Assembly (NCBI RefSeq): GCF_003952505.1
Contig: NZ_CP034450.1
Location: 1,922,001 to 1,986,000, forward strand
DNA length: 64,000 nucleotides
Direction: 5' to 3'
DNA from: Mesorhizobium sp. M4B.F.Ca.ET.058.02.1.1
GTDB lineage: Bacteria > Pseudomonadota > Alphaproteobacteria > Rhizobiales > Rhizobiaceae
Of the stretch, positions 15,990-25,508 are shown in pieces. How positions within the stretch are numbered: position 1 is the stretch's first letter; the number at the start of each line of letters is the position of its first letter. The notes beneath the pieces are model-generated. The model worked only from the letters and a program-made list of their open reading frames with translations. It did not search any database and was not told the DNA's origin. The translations under genes and the position numbers were made by a program.

Positions 15990-17003
15990 CTATTTGGCGG
16001 CGTCGACGAATGCCGTGGTGTAGGTCTTCGACAGGTCGATCTCTTTGCCCTGCAGGCTCTTGGAGAAGGTCGAGAGAACCTTAAGCACGGTTGGCGGGCC
16101 GTCGGCCGGCATGCGGCCGTCCGGCGTGAACATCGCCTTGCCGCCGGCCAGCCCCTGGACGTAGAGGTCCCTGTTACCGGCGTAATAGTCCTTCGGCATC
16201 TTGTCGGCGATCTCTTCGGCCGAATGGGTGGCGATGAATTTCATCGTCTTGACGAAGGCATTGGCGAGCTTCTGCGCCTCCTCCTTGTGGCTCTCGATCC
16301 AGGCCGACTGTACGTAGAAGGACGCCGCCGGATAGGGTCCGCCCAGCGCTTCCTTGGTCTTTTCCGGCGTACGCATGTCGACGAGGATGCTGGCCTCGCC
16401 GGTCTTGAGCAGCTTGGCAATGGTCGGCTCGGTGGTCATGCCGGCCTGGATCTGGTCCTGCTTGACGGCGGCGATGAAGGTGTTGCCGGCGCCGACTGGC
16501 AGCAGCGTGTAGTCACCCGGCTTCAGGCCGTTGCGCACGGCCAGGTACTGGGTCAGGAAATCGGTCGACGAGCCGAGGCCGGTGACGCCGAGGGTCGCGC
16601 CCTTGAACTCGGCCGGCGACTTGATCTCGGGGTGCTTGGCCGACACCAGCTCGACCTCGCCCGGCGCCTGGCTGAACTGCACGATCGACTGGATGTACTT
16701 GCCCTTCGACTGCAGATCGACGGTGTGGTCGTAGAAGCCGACGACGCCCTGCACGGCGCCCGCCAGCAATTCATTCTCGGCTTCGACGCCGGCGCGCGAG
16801 TTGACCAACTCGACATCGAGCCCCTCGTCCTTGAAGTAACCGAGCTGCTGGGTGAGCACGGCCGGCAGATAGATCTGCTTTTCCATGCCGCCGACGATAA
16901 TGGTGATCTTGTCGGCCGCTGATGCCGCCGTGGCGCCCGTGGCGACAATGGCAAGCGTCAGCGCCGCTGAACGCAAGGCGCACTTCGAGATGAAACCAGT
17001 CAC
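15990..17003 (-). CDS. ABC transporter substrate-binding protein (SsuA/NMT1-like)
   Basis: A 337-residue periplasmic binding protein. It is read from a GTG with GGAGG six bases upstream, then a signal peptide ending ATAASA and mature ADKITIIVGGMEKQIYLPAV. The pattern VELVNSRAGVEAENELLAGAVQGVVGFYDH and TLGVTGLGSSTDFLTQY fits the NMT1/SsuA group. It is first in the operon. The Met/Glu/Lys-rich start of the mature protein and the absence of the thiamine-precursor CCCFC motif argue against a thiamine system. The ligand could be an aromatic, nitrile or sulfonate compound. Confidence 0.9.
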   Translation of the reverse strand: MTGFISKCALRSAALTLAIVATGATAASAADKITIIVGGMEKQIYLPAVLTQQLGYFKDEGLDVELVNSRAGVEAENELLAGAVQGVVGFYDHTVDLQSKGKYIQSIVQFSQAPGEVELVSAKHPEIKSPAEFKGATLGVTGLGSSTDFLTQYLAVRNGLKPGDYTLLPVGAGNTFIAAVKQDQIQAGMTTEPTIAKLLKTGEASILVDMRTPEKTKEALGGPYPAASFYVQSAWIESHKEEAQKLANAFVKTMKFIATHSAEEIADKMPKDYYAGNRDLYVQGLAGGKAMFTPDGRMPADGPPTVLKVLSTFSKSLQGKEIDLSKTYTTAFVDAAK

Positions 17004-17178
17004 GTAAATTCCTCCACCTGGGCGACGCGCTATCTGGCGACGCCGCATTTTCTTCCTTGCCGGCCGCTCCCAGGCCGGTCACGGCAAGCGCCGCGACGCT
17101 GTGATGGCATGCCCAAGCTTTCAGCTGGCTTTCAGTCATTTTAGCGGCTGCCGAAATGGAACCCGGCGAGTTTGCCGG

Positions 17179-17955
17179 TTAGGAGGCGCCGAGAGCCAGC
17201 ACGTCGCGCATGGTGTACTCGCCGGGTGGGCGACCGGCGACCCACAGCGCGGCCGCCATGGCGCCGCGCGCGAACATCGAGCGGTCGTCGGCCGAATGCG
17301 ACAGCGTCAGTACCTCGCCGTCGGCCAGGAAGCTGACGCTGTGCTCGCCGACAATGCTGCCGCCGCGCGCCACCGCGAAGCCGATCTCGCCGGACGGACG
17401 TGCAAATGTGACGCCGTCGTGGCCGCGCCGCGCCGCGTCTGCCAGCGCAACGCCCCGTCCCTGCGCGGCCGCATCGCCCAGCATCAGTGCCGTGCCCGAG
17501 GGCGCGTCGACCTTTGAGCGGTGATGCGCCTCGAATATCTCGATGTCGCAATCGCCGGGGCCGAGCGCGCGCGCCGCCTGCTCGACCAGCCCGGTCAGCA
17601 TGTTGAGGCCGAGCGAGTAACTGCCGGAACGCACGATGGCGATCTTCTTCGCGGCGGCGGCGATCGCGGCAAGTTCGGCGGCGTCGAAGCCGGTCGAGCC
17701 GATCACCAGCGCCGGACCGCCGCGCAGGGCGCAAGCCTCGGCAAGCTCAGCCGACGCGGCCGGCGTGGTGAAGTCGATGACGACGTCAGCAAGCGCCAGC
17801 GCTTCGTCGCGCTCGTCCAGAACCTCGCCGGTGGCGCCAGGCCGGTGGAAGCGGGCGGCGAGCGCCAGACGCGGATCGGCCACGACGGCTTCCACCATCT
17901 GCCGGCCCATGCGGCCGAGCGCGCCGGCTATGGCGATCCTGAGCGGCTGCGGCAT
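17179..17955 (-). CDS. dapB: 4-hydroxy-tetrahydrodipicolinate reductase
   Basis: Reduces hydroxytetrahydrodipicolinate to tetrahydrodipicolinate in lysine and diaminopimelate synthesis. The nucleotide-binding loop [28 protein letters not shown] and the catalytic/substrate loop [15 protein letters not shown] are present; the last contains the catalytic His and Lys. The 258-residue length is normal, though the C-terminus is GC-rich and diverged. No lysine genes are nearby, so this may be the main or a second copy. Confidence 0.9.
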   Translation of the reverse strand: MPQPLRIAIAGALGRMGRQMVEAVVADPRLALAARFHRPGATGEVLDERDEALALADVVIDFTTPAASAELAEACALRGGPALVIGSTGFDAAELAAIAAAAKKIAIVRSGSYSLGLNMLTGLVEQAARALGPGDCDIEIFEAHHRSKVDAPSGTALMLGDAAAQGRGVALADAARRGHDGVTFARPSGEIGFAVARGGSIVGEHSVSFLADGEVLTLSHSADDRSMFARGAMAAALWVAGRPPGEYTMRDVLALGAS

Positions 17956-18017
17956 GGCTATTCCTGTCGAGAGGCTAGTCGGAACAGAGCTTTAGCACGC
18001 CGCCTTGCCAAATTGAT

Positions 18018-18827
18018 TCAGCCGGCAGTCGCGCCATTCGTCTTCAGCATCATGCCGGCGATCTCCTTTACCAGTTTGGCGGCGACAAGCGCAGTGACGT
18101 TGGAGAGGTCCTGGCGCGGATTGTATTCGACGACGTCGGCGGCGACGATTGGCTGGTCGATTGACTGGATCAGACCGATCACTTGGCGGGTAGTGAACCC
18201 GCCTGGTTCGCGATGGGAAATGCCGGGCGCGAAGGCCGGATCGAGAGCGTCGATATCCATGGAGACATAGACCGGCGTCTTGAGGTCAAGCCGCAGCCCT
18301 TCCTTGAAGTGCCGCATCTCCACCACCTCGACACCGAAGCGCTTGAATTGGTCGCGGTGGTGGTCGTTGACGGTGCGCAGGCCGACCTGGATCAGCCGGT
18401 CGGCAAGCCGCTCCTCCATAATGCGTGCGAAGGGCGAGGTGTGCGAGCGCGGATTGTCATCATAGGCATGATAGATATCGGGATGGGCATCGATATGCAG
18501 GATCGTCAGGCTGGGGTGGCGGCGCCGCACCGCGCGCAGCAGCGGCCAGGTGATCGCATGGTCGCCGCCGAGCGAGATCAGCGGATGGCCGGCATCCAGC
18601 GCGCGACCCACCTCGTCTTCGATCCGCTCCCACGGATCGCCGGCCTGCGCGAAATCGATATCGCCATGATCGATGAAGCGGTCGCTGAGGTCAAAGCCGG
18701 TTTCCGACCATGAACTGTAAGCATCGCTGGTGAGCTCGCGCCGGATGAGCGGCGGCGCTTCGGCCGCACCGCGCAGCCAGGACGAATTCTCATCATGCGG
18801 AATGCCCAGAAGCGAGATCTTGCTCAC
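18018..18827 (-). CDS. Ureohydrolase (agmatinase/arginase family)
   Basis: A 269-residue binuclear manganese hydrolase. Metal ligands are visible in SLGGDHAITW (His), LHIDAHPDIY (Asp-x-His-x-Asp) and VSMDIDALDPAFAPG (Asp-x-Asp). Members hydrolyse agmatine, arginine, guanidinobutyrate or formiminoglutamate. The substrate loop reads ISHREPGG rather than the common GTPEPGG-type sequence, so the true substrate is uncertain. It stands alone, upstream of dapB on the same strand. Confidence 0.85.
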   Translation of the reverse strand: MSKISLLGIPHDENSSWLRGAAEAPPLIRRELTSDAYSSWSETGFDLSDRFIDHGDIDFAQAGDPWERIEDEVGRALDAGHPLISLGGDHAITWPLLRAVRRRHPSLTILHIDAHPDIYHAYDDNPRSHTSPFARIMEERLADRLIQVGLRTVNDHHRDQFKRFGVEVVEMRHFKEGLRLDLKTPVYVSMDIDALDPAFAPGISHREPGGFTTRQVIGLIQSIDQPIVAADVVEYNPRQDLSNVTALVAAKLVKEIAGMMLKTNGATAG

Positions 18828-18917
18828 GACATCCTCCCTCGTCGCAACAGACAGGGTGTCTCTATAGACGCGGGATCTGGCGGCTGCGACGGCAGGCGCT
18901 TGGGCCAGATCGCGGGG

Positions 18918-21038
18918 TCAGGCCCTAAGCTCTTGCGGCTTGCGCAACCACACCTTGTTGTCGTGCAGCGCCGCACCGCCATAGGGCGCCGGCGCGTCGG
19001 CGCCGGTCAGCACATTGATGCCCTCGCCGCGCTCATGCGCGCTGTTCGGCCAGATGCCTTCGGCGATCACCACGCCACGCTGGATGCCGTCGAAGAACTT
19101 GGCGTGCAGCACCAGTTCGCCGCGCTGGTTGCCGACCTCGACGCGACCGCCATCGGCAAGCCCCAGCCCGGCGGCATCCTCGGGATGCAGCAGCAGCACC
19201 GGCCTGCCCTCCTTTTGCTTCGACACCGGCGTCTCGGCAAAGGTCGAGTTGAGGAAGTTGCGCGCCGGCGAGGTGGTCAGCCGGAACGGATGCGCCTCGT
19301 CCGCTGCCTCGATCAGCTCGACATGGTCGGGGAATTCCGGCAGCCGCTCGACCGGCCCGAACAGGCCCATGCTCCTCGGCGGCCGGTTGGGCGCCGCCTG
19401 TCCTGACCAGTCGGGGCGGAAGCGGAATTTTCCGTCCGGATGGCCGAAGCCGTTGATGAAATGCGCCGCCTCGAAATCCGGCTGCATATCGATCCATTTC
19501 TGTTCCTTCAGGCTGTCGAAGCCGCCCAGCCCGCGCTTGCCGAGGATGATGTCGATATGCTCCTTCTCGGTCAGGCCGAAGCCCGGCCTGTCGCCGACGC
19601 CGAGCCGTTTTGCCAGCTCCTCGATGACGAAATGGTTGGTGCGCGGCCCCTCGGGCGGATCGATCAGTTTTGGTCCCAGCGTGATGTGCTGGTTGCCGCC
19701 GCCCTTGTAGATGTCGTCATGCTCCAAAAACATCGTCGCCGGTAGCACGACATCGGCGAGCCTGGCCGTGTCGGTCATGAACTGTTCGTGCACGCAGGTG
19801 AACAGGTCGTCGCGCAGAAAACCCTGCTTCACCAGCCGCTGCTCGGGCGCGACATTGACCGGATTGGTGTTCTGGATGAGCAGCGCCGTCACCGGCGGTC
19901 CGCCATAGAGCGCGTCGCTCGCCCCGGTCAGCACGGGGCCGATGCGCGAGTGATCGAGATGACGGATGTTGGGATCGCGCATCGCTGTACCTTCGAGCAC
20001 GTCCTGGTTCAGCTTGAAGATGCCCGAATTGGAGTGGAAGGCGCCGCCGCCCTCATATTGCCAGGCGCCGGTGACGGCGGCGATCGAGGCCGCAGCGTGC
20101 ATGTTGACCGAGCCGTTGCGCTGGCGCGAGAAACCGTAGCCGAGGCGGAAATAGGTCTTCTTCGTCGTGCCGACGAGATGCGCGAAGGTTTCGATCTCGG
20201 CGACATCGAGCCCGGTGATCGCTGCCGCCCATTCCGGCGTTTTTGTCCGCAAATGCTCTTCCAGCCCGCGCGGATCGTCAGTGTATTTCTCGAGATAGGC
20301 GCGGTCGGCAAAACCGTCGCGGAACAGCACATGCATGACCGCGCAGGCCAACGCGCCATCGGTGCCGGGCCTCAGCACCAGGCCCATGTCGGCCTGTTTC
20401 GTTGTGGCATTCTCATAGACGTCGATGACGACGATCTTGGCGCCGCGTGCCTTGCGTGCCTTGATCGCGTGGGTCATGACGTTGACCTGGGTGACCACGG
20501 CGTTGGTGCCCCAGATCACCACGCAATCCGACTTCGCCATCTCGCGCGGGTCGGGACCGCGCAGCGCGCCCGCCCCCGCCATCCATCCGGTCCAGGCGAG
20601 ATTGGTGCAGATCGAGCCGAAGAAGCCGGAGTACTTTTTCGCGTGGCGCAGCCGGTGGATGCCGTCGCGCTGCACCAGACCCATCGTGCCGGCATAGTAA
20701 TAGGGCCAGACCGTCTCCGAGCCGTATGTCTCCTCAGCCTTGAGGAACTTCTCGGCGACGAGGTCGAGCGCCGCGTCCCAGCTGGATTCCTTCCAGGCGC
20801 CCTCGCCCTTGGCACGCGCCCTGATCAGCGGCTTCAGCAGGCGGTCGGGATGATGAACGCGGTCGGCATAGCGGGCGACCTTGGCGCAGACGACGCCAGC
20901 CGTGTAGCTGTTGGCCTTGGCGCCATGGACGCGGCCAATGCGGTTTTCGTCGAGCAGCTCGACTTCGAGCGCGCAGGTGGACGGGCAGTCGTGCGGACAG
21001 GCCGAATGGCCGAATCGCAGCTTGGCGTGCTGGTTCAT
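18918..21038 (-). CDS. Molybdopterin-dependent oxidoreductase (formate dehydrogenase/DMSO reductase family)
   Basis: A 706-residue enzyme with an N-terminal [4Fe-4S] site (CPHDCPSTC followed by GVVCAKV) and the bis-MGD fold: FFGSICTNLAWTG, VVIWGTNAVVTQVN, RPGTDGALACA, GYGFSRQRNGS, then the C-terminal cap domain (LLLHPEDAAGLGLADGG). No Tat signal is seen, so it is probably cytosolic. The residue that could ligate molybdenum lies near SICTN and is not certain. It resembles anaerobic-type dehydrogenases of undefined substrate. MoaD and MoaE for the cofactor are encoded 24 kb away. Confidence 0.88.
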   Translation of the reverse strand: MNQHAKLRFGHSACPHDCPSTCALEVELLDENRIGRVHGAKANSYTAGVVCAKVARYADRVHHPDRLLKPLIRARAKGEGAWKESSWDAALDLVAEKFLKAEETYGSETVWPYYYAGTMGLVQRDGIHRLRHAKKYSGFFGSICTNLAWTGWMAGAGALRGPDPREMAKSDCVVIWGTNAVVTQVNVMTHAIKARKARGAKIVVIDVYENATTKQADMGLVLRPGTDGALACAVMHVLFRDGFADRAYLEKYTDDPRGLEEHLRTKTPEWAAAITGLDVAEIETFAHLVGTTKKTYFRLGYGFSRQRNGSVNMHAAASIAAVTGAWQYEGGGAFHSNSGIFKLNQDVLEGTAMRDPNIRHLDHSRIGPVLTGASDALYGGPPVTALLIQNTNPVNVAPEQRLVKQGFLRDDLFTCVHEQFMTDTARLADVVLPATMFLEHDDIYKGGGNQHITLGPKLIDPPEGPRTNHFVIEELAKRLGVGDRPGFGLTEKEHIDIILGKRGLGGFDSLKEQKWIDMQPDFEAAHFINGFGHPDGKFRFRPDWSGQAAPNRPPRSMGLFGPVERLPEFPDHVELIEAADEAHPFRLTTSPARNFLNSTFAETPVSKQKEGRPVLLLHPEDAAGLGLADGGRVEVGNQRGELVLHAKFFDGIQRGVVIAEGIWPNSAHERGEGINVLTGADAPAPYGGAALHDNKVWLRKPQELRA

Positions 21039-21162
21039 GGGGGTTGTCTAGCGGGATTCAGGCGCGGCGTGTAGGTCCAGATTGGGCGCGAGTTGGCACT
21101 GTTCTGCCAAGATGTGCTGCGCAGTGGGGTTGCGGCAGTAGGTCTTTTTGCGCGGCGTTGAA

Positions 21163-21239
21163 ACAGCCAATCTCCCCACTTGTGGGGGAGATTGGCTGTC
21201 GCTGCCGGTTTCGCCAATCGCCAACCTCGGGGATTGGCG
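21163..21239. repeat. Two intergenic palindromes sharing GCCAATC/GATTGGC
   Basis: ACAGCCAATCTCCCC (21163-21177) is perfectly inverted at 21185-21199. A smaller hairpin CGCCAATC/GATTGGCG follows (21212-21219 and 21232-21239). The shared GCCAAT core also appears in the 22-bp array near 2.9 kb. They lie between the 3' end of the flavoprotein gene and the molybdopterin enzyme start, and may be mosaic repeat elements rather than a specific terminator. Confidence 0.6.
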
Positions 21240-21249
21240 CGACGCCCCC

Positions 21250-22392
21250 TCACATGCCGAACCAGCGCGCGCGGCGGCTGGAGCCGAAATGCTCCTTGTC
21301 GGCGCGCAGCGCGAGCGAGGCTTCGTGGTAGGTGCCGGTCGGCTTCGGGCCGGAGAAGAAATCGACCTCGACCTTGCCGATGCGGCCGCCGCCGAATTCG
21401 ATGTAGCAGGTGCCGAAGCCGTCATACTGTTTCGCCGTGCCGCTGTTGGTGAGCTTAACGATCAGGTCGCTGGCGACGGCACGCGCCGCACCCTCCGCGA
21501 ACACGCCGGCCTTCGGCGTGCCGGTGTTGGCGCCGTCGCCCACGGCATAGACGCCGGCATAGTTCGTCTCCAGGGTCCTCGGATTGACCGTGATCCAGCC
21601 ATTCTCTGCCATGCCGCTGGCTATCACCACGTCGGGCACGCGGTGCCTGGGCACGCCGAGGAACAGGTCGAATTGCATCTCCACGCCGTCGTCGAGGATT
21701 GCGACCTTCCGCGCATTGTCGATCGACGCGACGCGGCGGCCCGGAATGAAGCCGATGTTTCGCTCGACGAAGGCGGCGACCAGGGCGCGCGAGGTTTCCG
21801 GCGACGGCGGCACCGGGCTCGGCAGCGGCAGCACGAAGTTGATCTCGCAGGCTTCGCGCACGCCGCGCTTGACCAAGTAGTCGTGCAGCATGAGCGCGCA
21901 TTCGCTGGGCGCCGGCGGGCATTTGTAGGGCGCGCCGCAAACCCCGACCAGCGCCCTCCCCTTGGTGAAGGTGGGCAGAACGTCGCGCAGCCGCTCCGCA
22001 CCCGCGACGGTGTAGAATTCGTTGGTGTCGGCGAGCCCCGGCGTGGCGTCGAAATCGTAGTCGGCGCCGAGCGCCACGACGAGGAAATCGGCCTCGTGGA
22101 CGCCGCCATCGGTGGTGACGCGCCGCCGCTCCGGGTCGATCGCGGTGACCGTCTGCCTGAGCAGGTGCACCCCCGGCTTCGCATAGTTGGAATAAGGCAG
22201 GCGCACGGCGTCCGCGGTCCTGTGGCCGAACATCACGTCGAGCTTGGAAAAGCCGAAGACGAAGGCGTCGCTCTTGTCGATCAAGGTGACGTCGATGCCG
22301 TCGCCGAAGGTCTCGGAAAGCAGGCTGGTAAGTTCGAGGCCGCCAAAACCCGCCCCAAGGACGAGGACGCGCGGCTTGCTGGAAGTGTTCAT
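21250..22392 (-). CDS. SQR-like NAD(P)/FAD-dependent oxidoreductase
   Basis: A 380-residue flavoprotein of the sulfide:quinone oxidoreductase/flavocytochrome c group. It has the FAD loop VLVLGAGFGGLEL, the ATG-like VVALGADYDF and the C-terminal FAD motif NYAGVYAVGDGANTG. The cysteine segment VCGAPYKCPPAPSEC is typical of SQR-like proteins, where cysteines carry sulfur during catalysis. No membrane helix; peripheral association is likely. It is last in a three-gene series with an SRPBCC protein and a peroxiredoxin. A role in sulfide, persulfide or quinone redox chemistry is inferred. Confidence 0.8.
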   Translation of the reverse strand: MNTSSKPRVLVLGAGFGGLELTSLLSETFGDGIDVTLIDKSDAFVFGFSKLDVMFGHRTADAVRLPYSNYAKPGVHLLRQTVTAIDPERRRVTTDGGVHEADFLVVALGADYDFDATPGLADTNEFYTVAGAERLRDVLPTFTKGRALVGVCGAPYKCPPAPSECALMLHDYLVKRGVREACEINFVLPLPSPVPPSPETSRALVAAFVERNIGFIPGRRVASIDNARKVAILDDGVEMQFDLFLGVPRHRVPDVVIASGMAENGWITVNPRTLETNYAGVYAVGDGANTGTPKAGVFAEGAARAVASDLIVKLTNSGTAKQYDGFGTCYIEFGGGRIGKVEVDFFSGPKPTGTYHEASLALRADKEHFGSSRRARWFGM

Positions 22393-22441
22393 GTTATCCT
22401 CTCATATTTGCTTGGAATGACGCGCGTCGTACCCAAGGTCC

Positions 22442-22870
22442 CTATGACCCGTGCCTGAGGGTGGCGGCGTCCTCGGCGAAGATCACGCTGAAAAAGCCGT
22501 CGATCATTGTCAGCGTGTCGGCATCGCTCATGCCGGGCAGCGCCGGGAAGTCGCCCTCCAGATCCACCTTCGTCCTGCCGCCCATCGGCGTGTAGCTGTG
22601 GGTGAACCGCGCGCCGTCGAAGGCGCCGCCGGTCAGCCTGGTCTCGATGCCGCGCGGCGGATCGAGCCTATGCTGGACCTGCATGGCGAAGGTGCTTCCG
22701 TCGGGATTATAGACCTCGGCGTCGAGCGTGACGATGCTGCCGGCCACGCCCGCGAGCCGGTGGCTCTTGAAGGCCAGATGCCGGTGGTTGCCGGCGCTCA
22801 TATATTCGAACAGCCGCTCCGGCGTGGCGTCGAAGACGGCGATGGCGGGCTTGACGTAATGCACGGTCAT
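22442..22870 (-). CDS. SRPBCC (START/Bet v1-like) family protein
   Basis: A 142-residue small-ligand-binding-fold protein. The alternation of strands (SIVTLDAEVYNPDGSTFAM, QHRLDPPRGIETRLT, FTHSYTPMGGRTKVDLEGDF) and the final long helix (DADTLTMIDGFFSVIFAEDAATL) suggest the helix-grip fold. AGGAG lies upstream of the ATG. Ligand unknown. Its position between peroxiredoxin and SQR-like genes suggests it handles an oxidised or hydrophobic substrate of that system. Confidence 0.6.
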   Translation of the reverse strand: MTVHYVKPAIAVFDATPERLFEYMSAGNHRHLAFKSHRLAGVAGSIVTLDAEVYNPDGSTFAMQVQHRLDPPRGIETRLTGGAFDGARFTHSYTPMGGRTKVDLEGDFPALPGMSDADTLTMIDGFFSVIFAEDAATLRHGS

Positions 22871-22954
22871 GGCGGTCTGCTCCTGCGATTGTGCCAGGGC
22901 GCGCGACCGGGAAGCGTCTCGCCGCTCCCCGGCCGCGGCCCACGCGGCCGCGGC

Positions 22955-23617
22955 TCAGGCGTGCGGCTGCGGGACGATGCGGATGTAGGGCTTCGGCGCC
23001 TTCCAACCGTTCGGGTAGATCTTGGCCGCTTCGTCGTTCGACACGGAGCCGGCGATGACGACGTCCTCGCCCTGGCGCCAGTTGACCGGCGTCGCGACCC
23101 GGTGCTTCGCGGTTAGCTGCAGGGAGTCGATGACGCGCAGGATCTCGTCGAAGTTGCGGCCGGTGGTCATCGGATAGGAGATCAGCAGCTTGACCTTCTT
23201 GTCCGGCCCGATGACGTAGACGTTGCGCACCGTCTGGTTGTCGGCCGCCGTGCGGCCTTCCGCCGTGTCGCCGACGGTGGCCGGCAGCATGTCGTAGAGC
23301 TTGGAGATCGCAAGCGTCGGGTCGCCGATCATCGGGTAGTTCGGCGCATGGCCTTGCGTCTCCTCGATGTCCATGGCCCAGCTCTGGTGCCGGTCGACGG
23401 GGTCGACGCTGAGCCCGATGATCTTGACGTTGCGCTTGTCGAATTCAGGCTTGAGCTTGGCCATGTAGCCGAGCTCGGTGGTGCAGATCGGCGTGAAATC
23501 CTTGGGATGAGAGAAGAGGACGCCCCAGGACTCGCCGAGCCATGAATGGAAGCTGATATGGCCTTGCGTCGTCTCGGCTTCGAAGTCCGGGGCGGTGTCG
23601 TTGATGCGGATGGACAT
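22955..23617 (-). CDS. 1-Cys peroxiredoxin (Prx6 type)
   Basis: A 220-residue peroxidase that reduces hydrogen peroxide and alkyl hydroperoxides. The peroxidatic Cys45 is in HPKDFTPICTTELG; the usual form is PVCTTE, here Ile replaces Val. The long C-terminal domain of the Prx6 class (NWRQGEDVVIAGSVSNDEA and GWKAPKPYIR) is present and no resolving Cys is seen. The binding site AGGAGA is strong. It is the first gene of the minus-strand series and is divergent from the BTAD-type regulator. Confidence 0.93.
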   Translation of the reverse strand: MSIRINDTAPDFEAETTQGHISFHSWLGESWGVLFSHPKDFTPICTTELGYMAKLKPEFDKRNVKIIGLSVDPVDRHQSWAMDIEETQGHAPNYPMIGDPTLAISKLYDMLPATVGDTAEGRTAADNQTVRNVYVIGPDKKVKLLISYPMTTGRNFDEILRVIDSLQLTAKHRVATPVNWRQGEDVVIAGSVSNDEAAKIYPNGWKAPKPYIRIVPQPHA

Positions 23618-23766
23618 GGTGAGTTCTCCTGTATGAATAGGTTGACGCGGCGATACTGACCGACCGGCGTTCCTCCACCGTTCCCCGAATGCGCTTTGCG
23701 TGTGCCGGCTCTTTCAATCGGCATCGATGCAGGACTATGGTTGCCCGGGGCGTCTGGGGAGCTGAA

Positions 23767-25488
23767 ATGCGTGTAGAGGTGGATTTGCTTGGCCAGTTCC
23801 GCGTGTCCGTCGATGGACGCGCGGCTTCCGCGGCCGCATGGCGGCGCACCAGCAGCGTGACGCTGGTCAAATTGCTGGCGCTCGCCCGGCGCCACCGGCT
23901 GCACCGCGAGCAGGTGATGGACGCGCTGTGGCCTGACCTCGAGCCGGAGGCGGCGGCCGCCAACCTGCGCAAGGCCGTGCATTTCACCAGGCGCGCGCTC
24001 GGCGCGCATGAGATCATAGAGCTCGACGGCGAGATCGTGGCGCTGGCGCCGGACGCCGAGATCGCCATCGATGCCGCGCTGTTCGAGGTCGAGGCGACGG
24101 CAGCGCTGCAGGCGGGCGATAAAGTCGCCTCGGAGCGGGCGGCCCAGCGCTACGGCGGCGACCTGCTGCCGGAGGACCGCTACGCGGAATGGGCGGAAGA
24201 GCCGCGCCAGCGTCTGCGCGAGCTCCATGTGCGCCTGCTGGAAGTGGCCGGCCTATGGGAGCGGTTGCTGGCGGTCGACCCCGCCGACGAGCGTGCCGCG
24301 CGGGCGCTGATGCAGGCGGCGCTCGAGGTCGGCAATCGCGGCGAGGTCGTCAGGCAATTCGAGCGGCTGCGCGAAAGCCTGCGCGTCGATCTCGGCGTCG
24401 GCCCGCAAGCGGCGACGGTCGCCATCTACGAGAAGGCGCTGGCGCTCGGCGATGCGCAGCCGACCGGGATCGCCGAGCGGGTGCGCGGGCTTTTGGCCTG
24501 GGGCATCATCCAGCTCAACAGCGGCGACTTCGGCGATGCCGGGCGAAAGGGCACGGAAGCCCGTACGCTGGCGATCGCGGCCGCACTCGGGCGCGAGGTC
24601 GGCGAGGCCAGCGCGCTGATCGGGCTCGCGGCGCACATGCAAGGCCAATGGCAGGAGCTTTTCCAGTCCGAATTCGTCGACTGGGTTCGCGGCGCGCCAA
24701 GTGTTGCCTCCAATGTCTTCGACGGCCATCTGTGCCTGGCGGAATTCTGCCTCTACCGGGCCGGCGGCCATGAACACATGGCAAAGGCGGCGCGCGAGCT
24801 TTTGGGCATCGCCGAGGCCGCCGGATCGGTTCCAGGCCGCGTGCTTGCCTCGCTGATCCTCGGCGAGGCGGAGCTGTTCTCGGGGCGGCTCAGGGCAGCC
24901 GAGGAGCTGTTGACCAGCGCAGCCCAGCTCAGCGCTGCAGCGCGCGCCCCTTTCGGCGAGGCGCTGGCGCTGCATCGACTCGGCGAAATCGCGCTGGCGC
25001 GCGGCCAGAAATGGCGCGCCGGCCGGCTCCTGCAGAAGGGCTTGCGTCTTGCCGAATCGACATGGCTCGCCCCGCATCTGCTGATCCGCTTCCAGGCGCT
25101 GGCGGTCGAGGCGGCGGCGACGCAATCGCAGGCGATGGAGGCGATCCGGCAAGGCGATCGCCGGCTCGCCGAAAAATGCACCTGCCAGCCCTGCTCGATG
25201 GGTTTCCGTGTCGCGTCCTCGATCGCTCTGGCCGAGGCCGGCGAACTCGACCAGGCGAGCCGGCGCATCGACGAGGCCGAGCGGCTGGCCGGCATGTGGC
25301 AGGGCGGACCGTGGGTCGCCGCCGTCTGGGAAGCGCGCGGCGTGCATCGCCAGGCGCGGGGCGAAAGCGACCAGGCATCGGCACTGCTGCGCGAAGCGGC
25401 CGCGCGCTACGCCGAGCTAGGCCGCCCGCGCGACCGGGAGCGATGCCTGGCGCGGGCGCAAGCGGTCGAGGTGAGGTTGGCCGGGTAG
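23767..25488 (+). CDS. BTAD/SARP-type transcriptional activator with TPR-like C-terminus
   Basis: A 573-residue regulator. Residues 1-95 form an OmpR-like winged helix (VEVDLLGQFRVSVDGRAASA, then REQVMDALWPD and AAAANLRKAVHFTRRAL). Residues ~100-240 form the bacterial transcriptional activator domain (EWAEEPRQRLRELHVRLLEV). The rest is helical repeats. GGGGAG lies upstream of the chosen ATG; a longer in-frame start at 23689 has no such signal. Around residue 470 the sequence KCTCQPCSMGF gives a CxCxxC cluster that could sense redox state or metal. It is divergent from the peroxiredoxin series and probably controls it. Confidence 0.85.
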   Translation: MRVEVDLLGQFRVSVDGRAASAAAWRRTSSVTLVKLLALARRHRLHREQVMDALWPDLEPEAAAANLRKAVHFTRRALGAHEIIELDGEIVALAPDAEIAIDAALFEVEATAALQAGDKVASERAAQRYGGDLLPEDRYAEWAEEPRQRLRELHVRLLEVAGLWERLLAVDPADERAARALMQAALEVGNRGEVVRQFERLRESLRVDLGVGPQAATVAIYEKALALGDAQPTGIAERVRGLLAWGIIQLNSGDFGDAGRKGTEARTLAIAAALGREVGEASALIGLAAHMQGQWQELFQSEFVDWVRGAPSVASNVFDGHLCLAEFCLYRAGGHEHMAKAARELLGIAEAAGSVPGRVLASLILGEAELFSGRLRAAEELLTSAAQLSAAARAPFGEALALHRLGEIALARGQKWRAGRLLQKGLRLAESTWLAPHLLIRFQALAVEAAATQSQAMEAIRQGDRRLAEKCTCQPCSMGFRVASSIALAEAGELDQASRRIDEAERLAGMWQGGPWVAAVWEARGVHRQARGESDQASALLREAAARYAELGRPRDRERCLARAQAVEVRLAG

Positions 25489-25504
25489 AAGGCGCCTCGC
25501 CTTC
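25488..25504. terminator. Small hairpin between convergent genes
   Basis: GAAGGCG-CCT-CGCCTTC overlaps the activator stop codon and lies a few bases from the stop of the convergent ABC-F gene. The stem is only 7 bp and no clear T-run follows, so its role in ending either transcript is uncertain. Confidence 0.3.
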
Positions 25505-25508
25505 TCCC

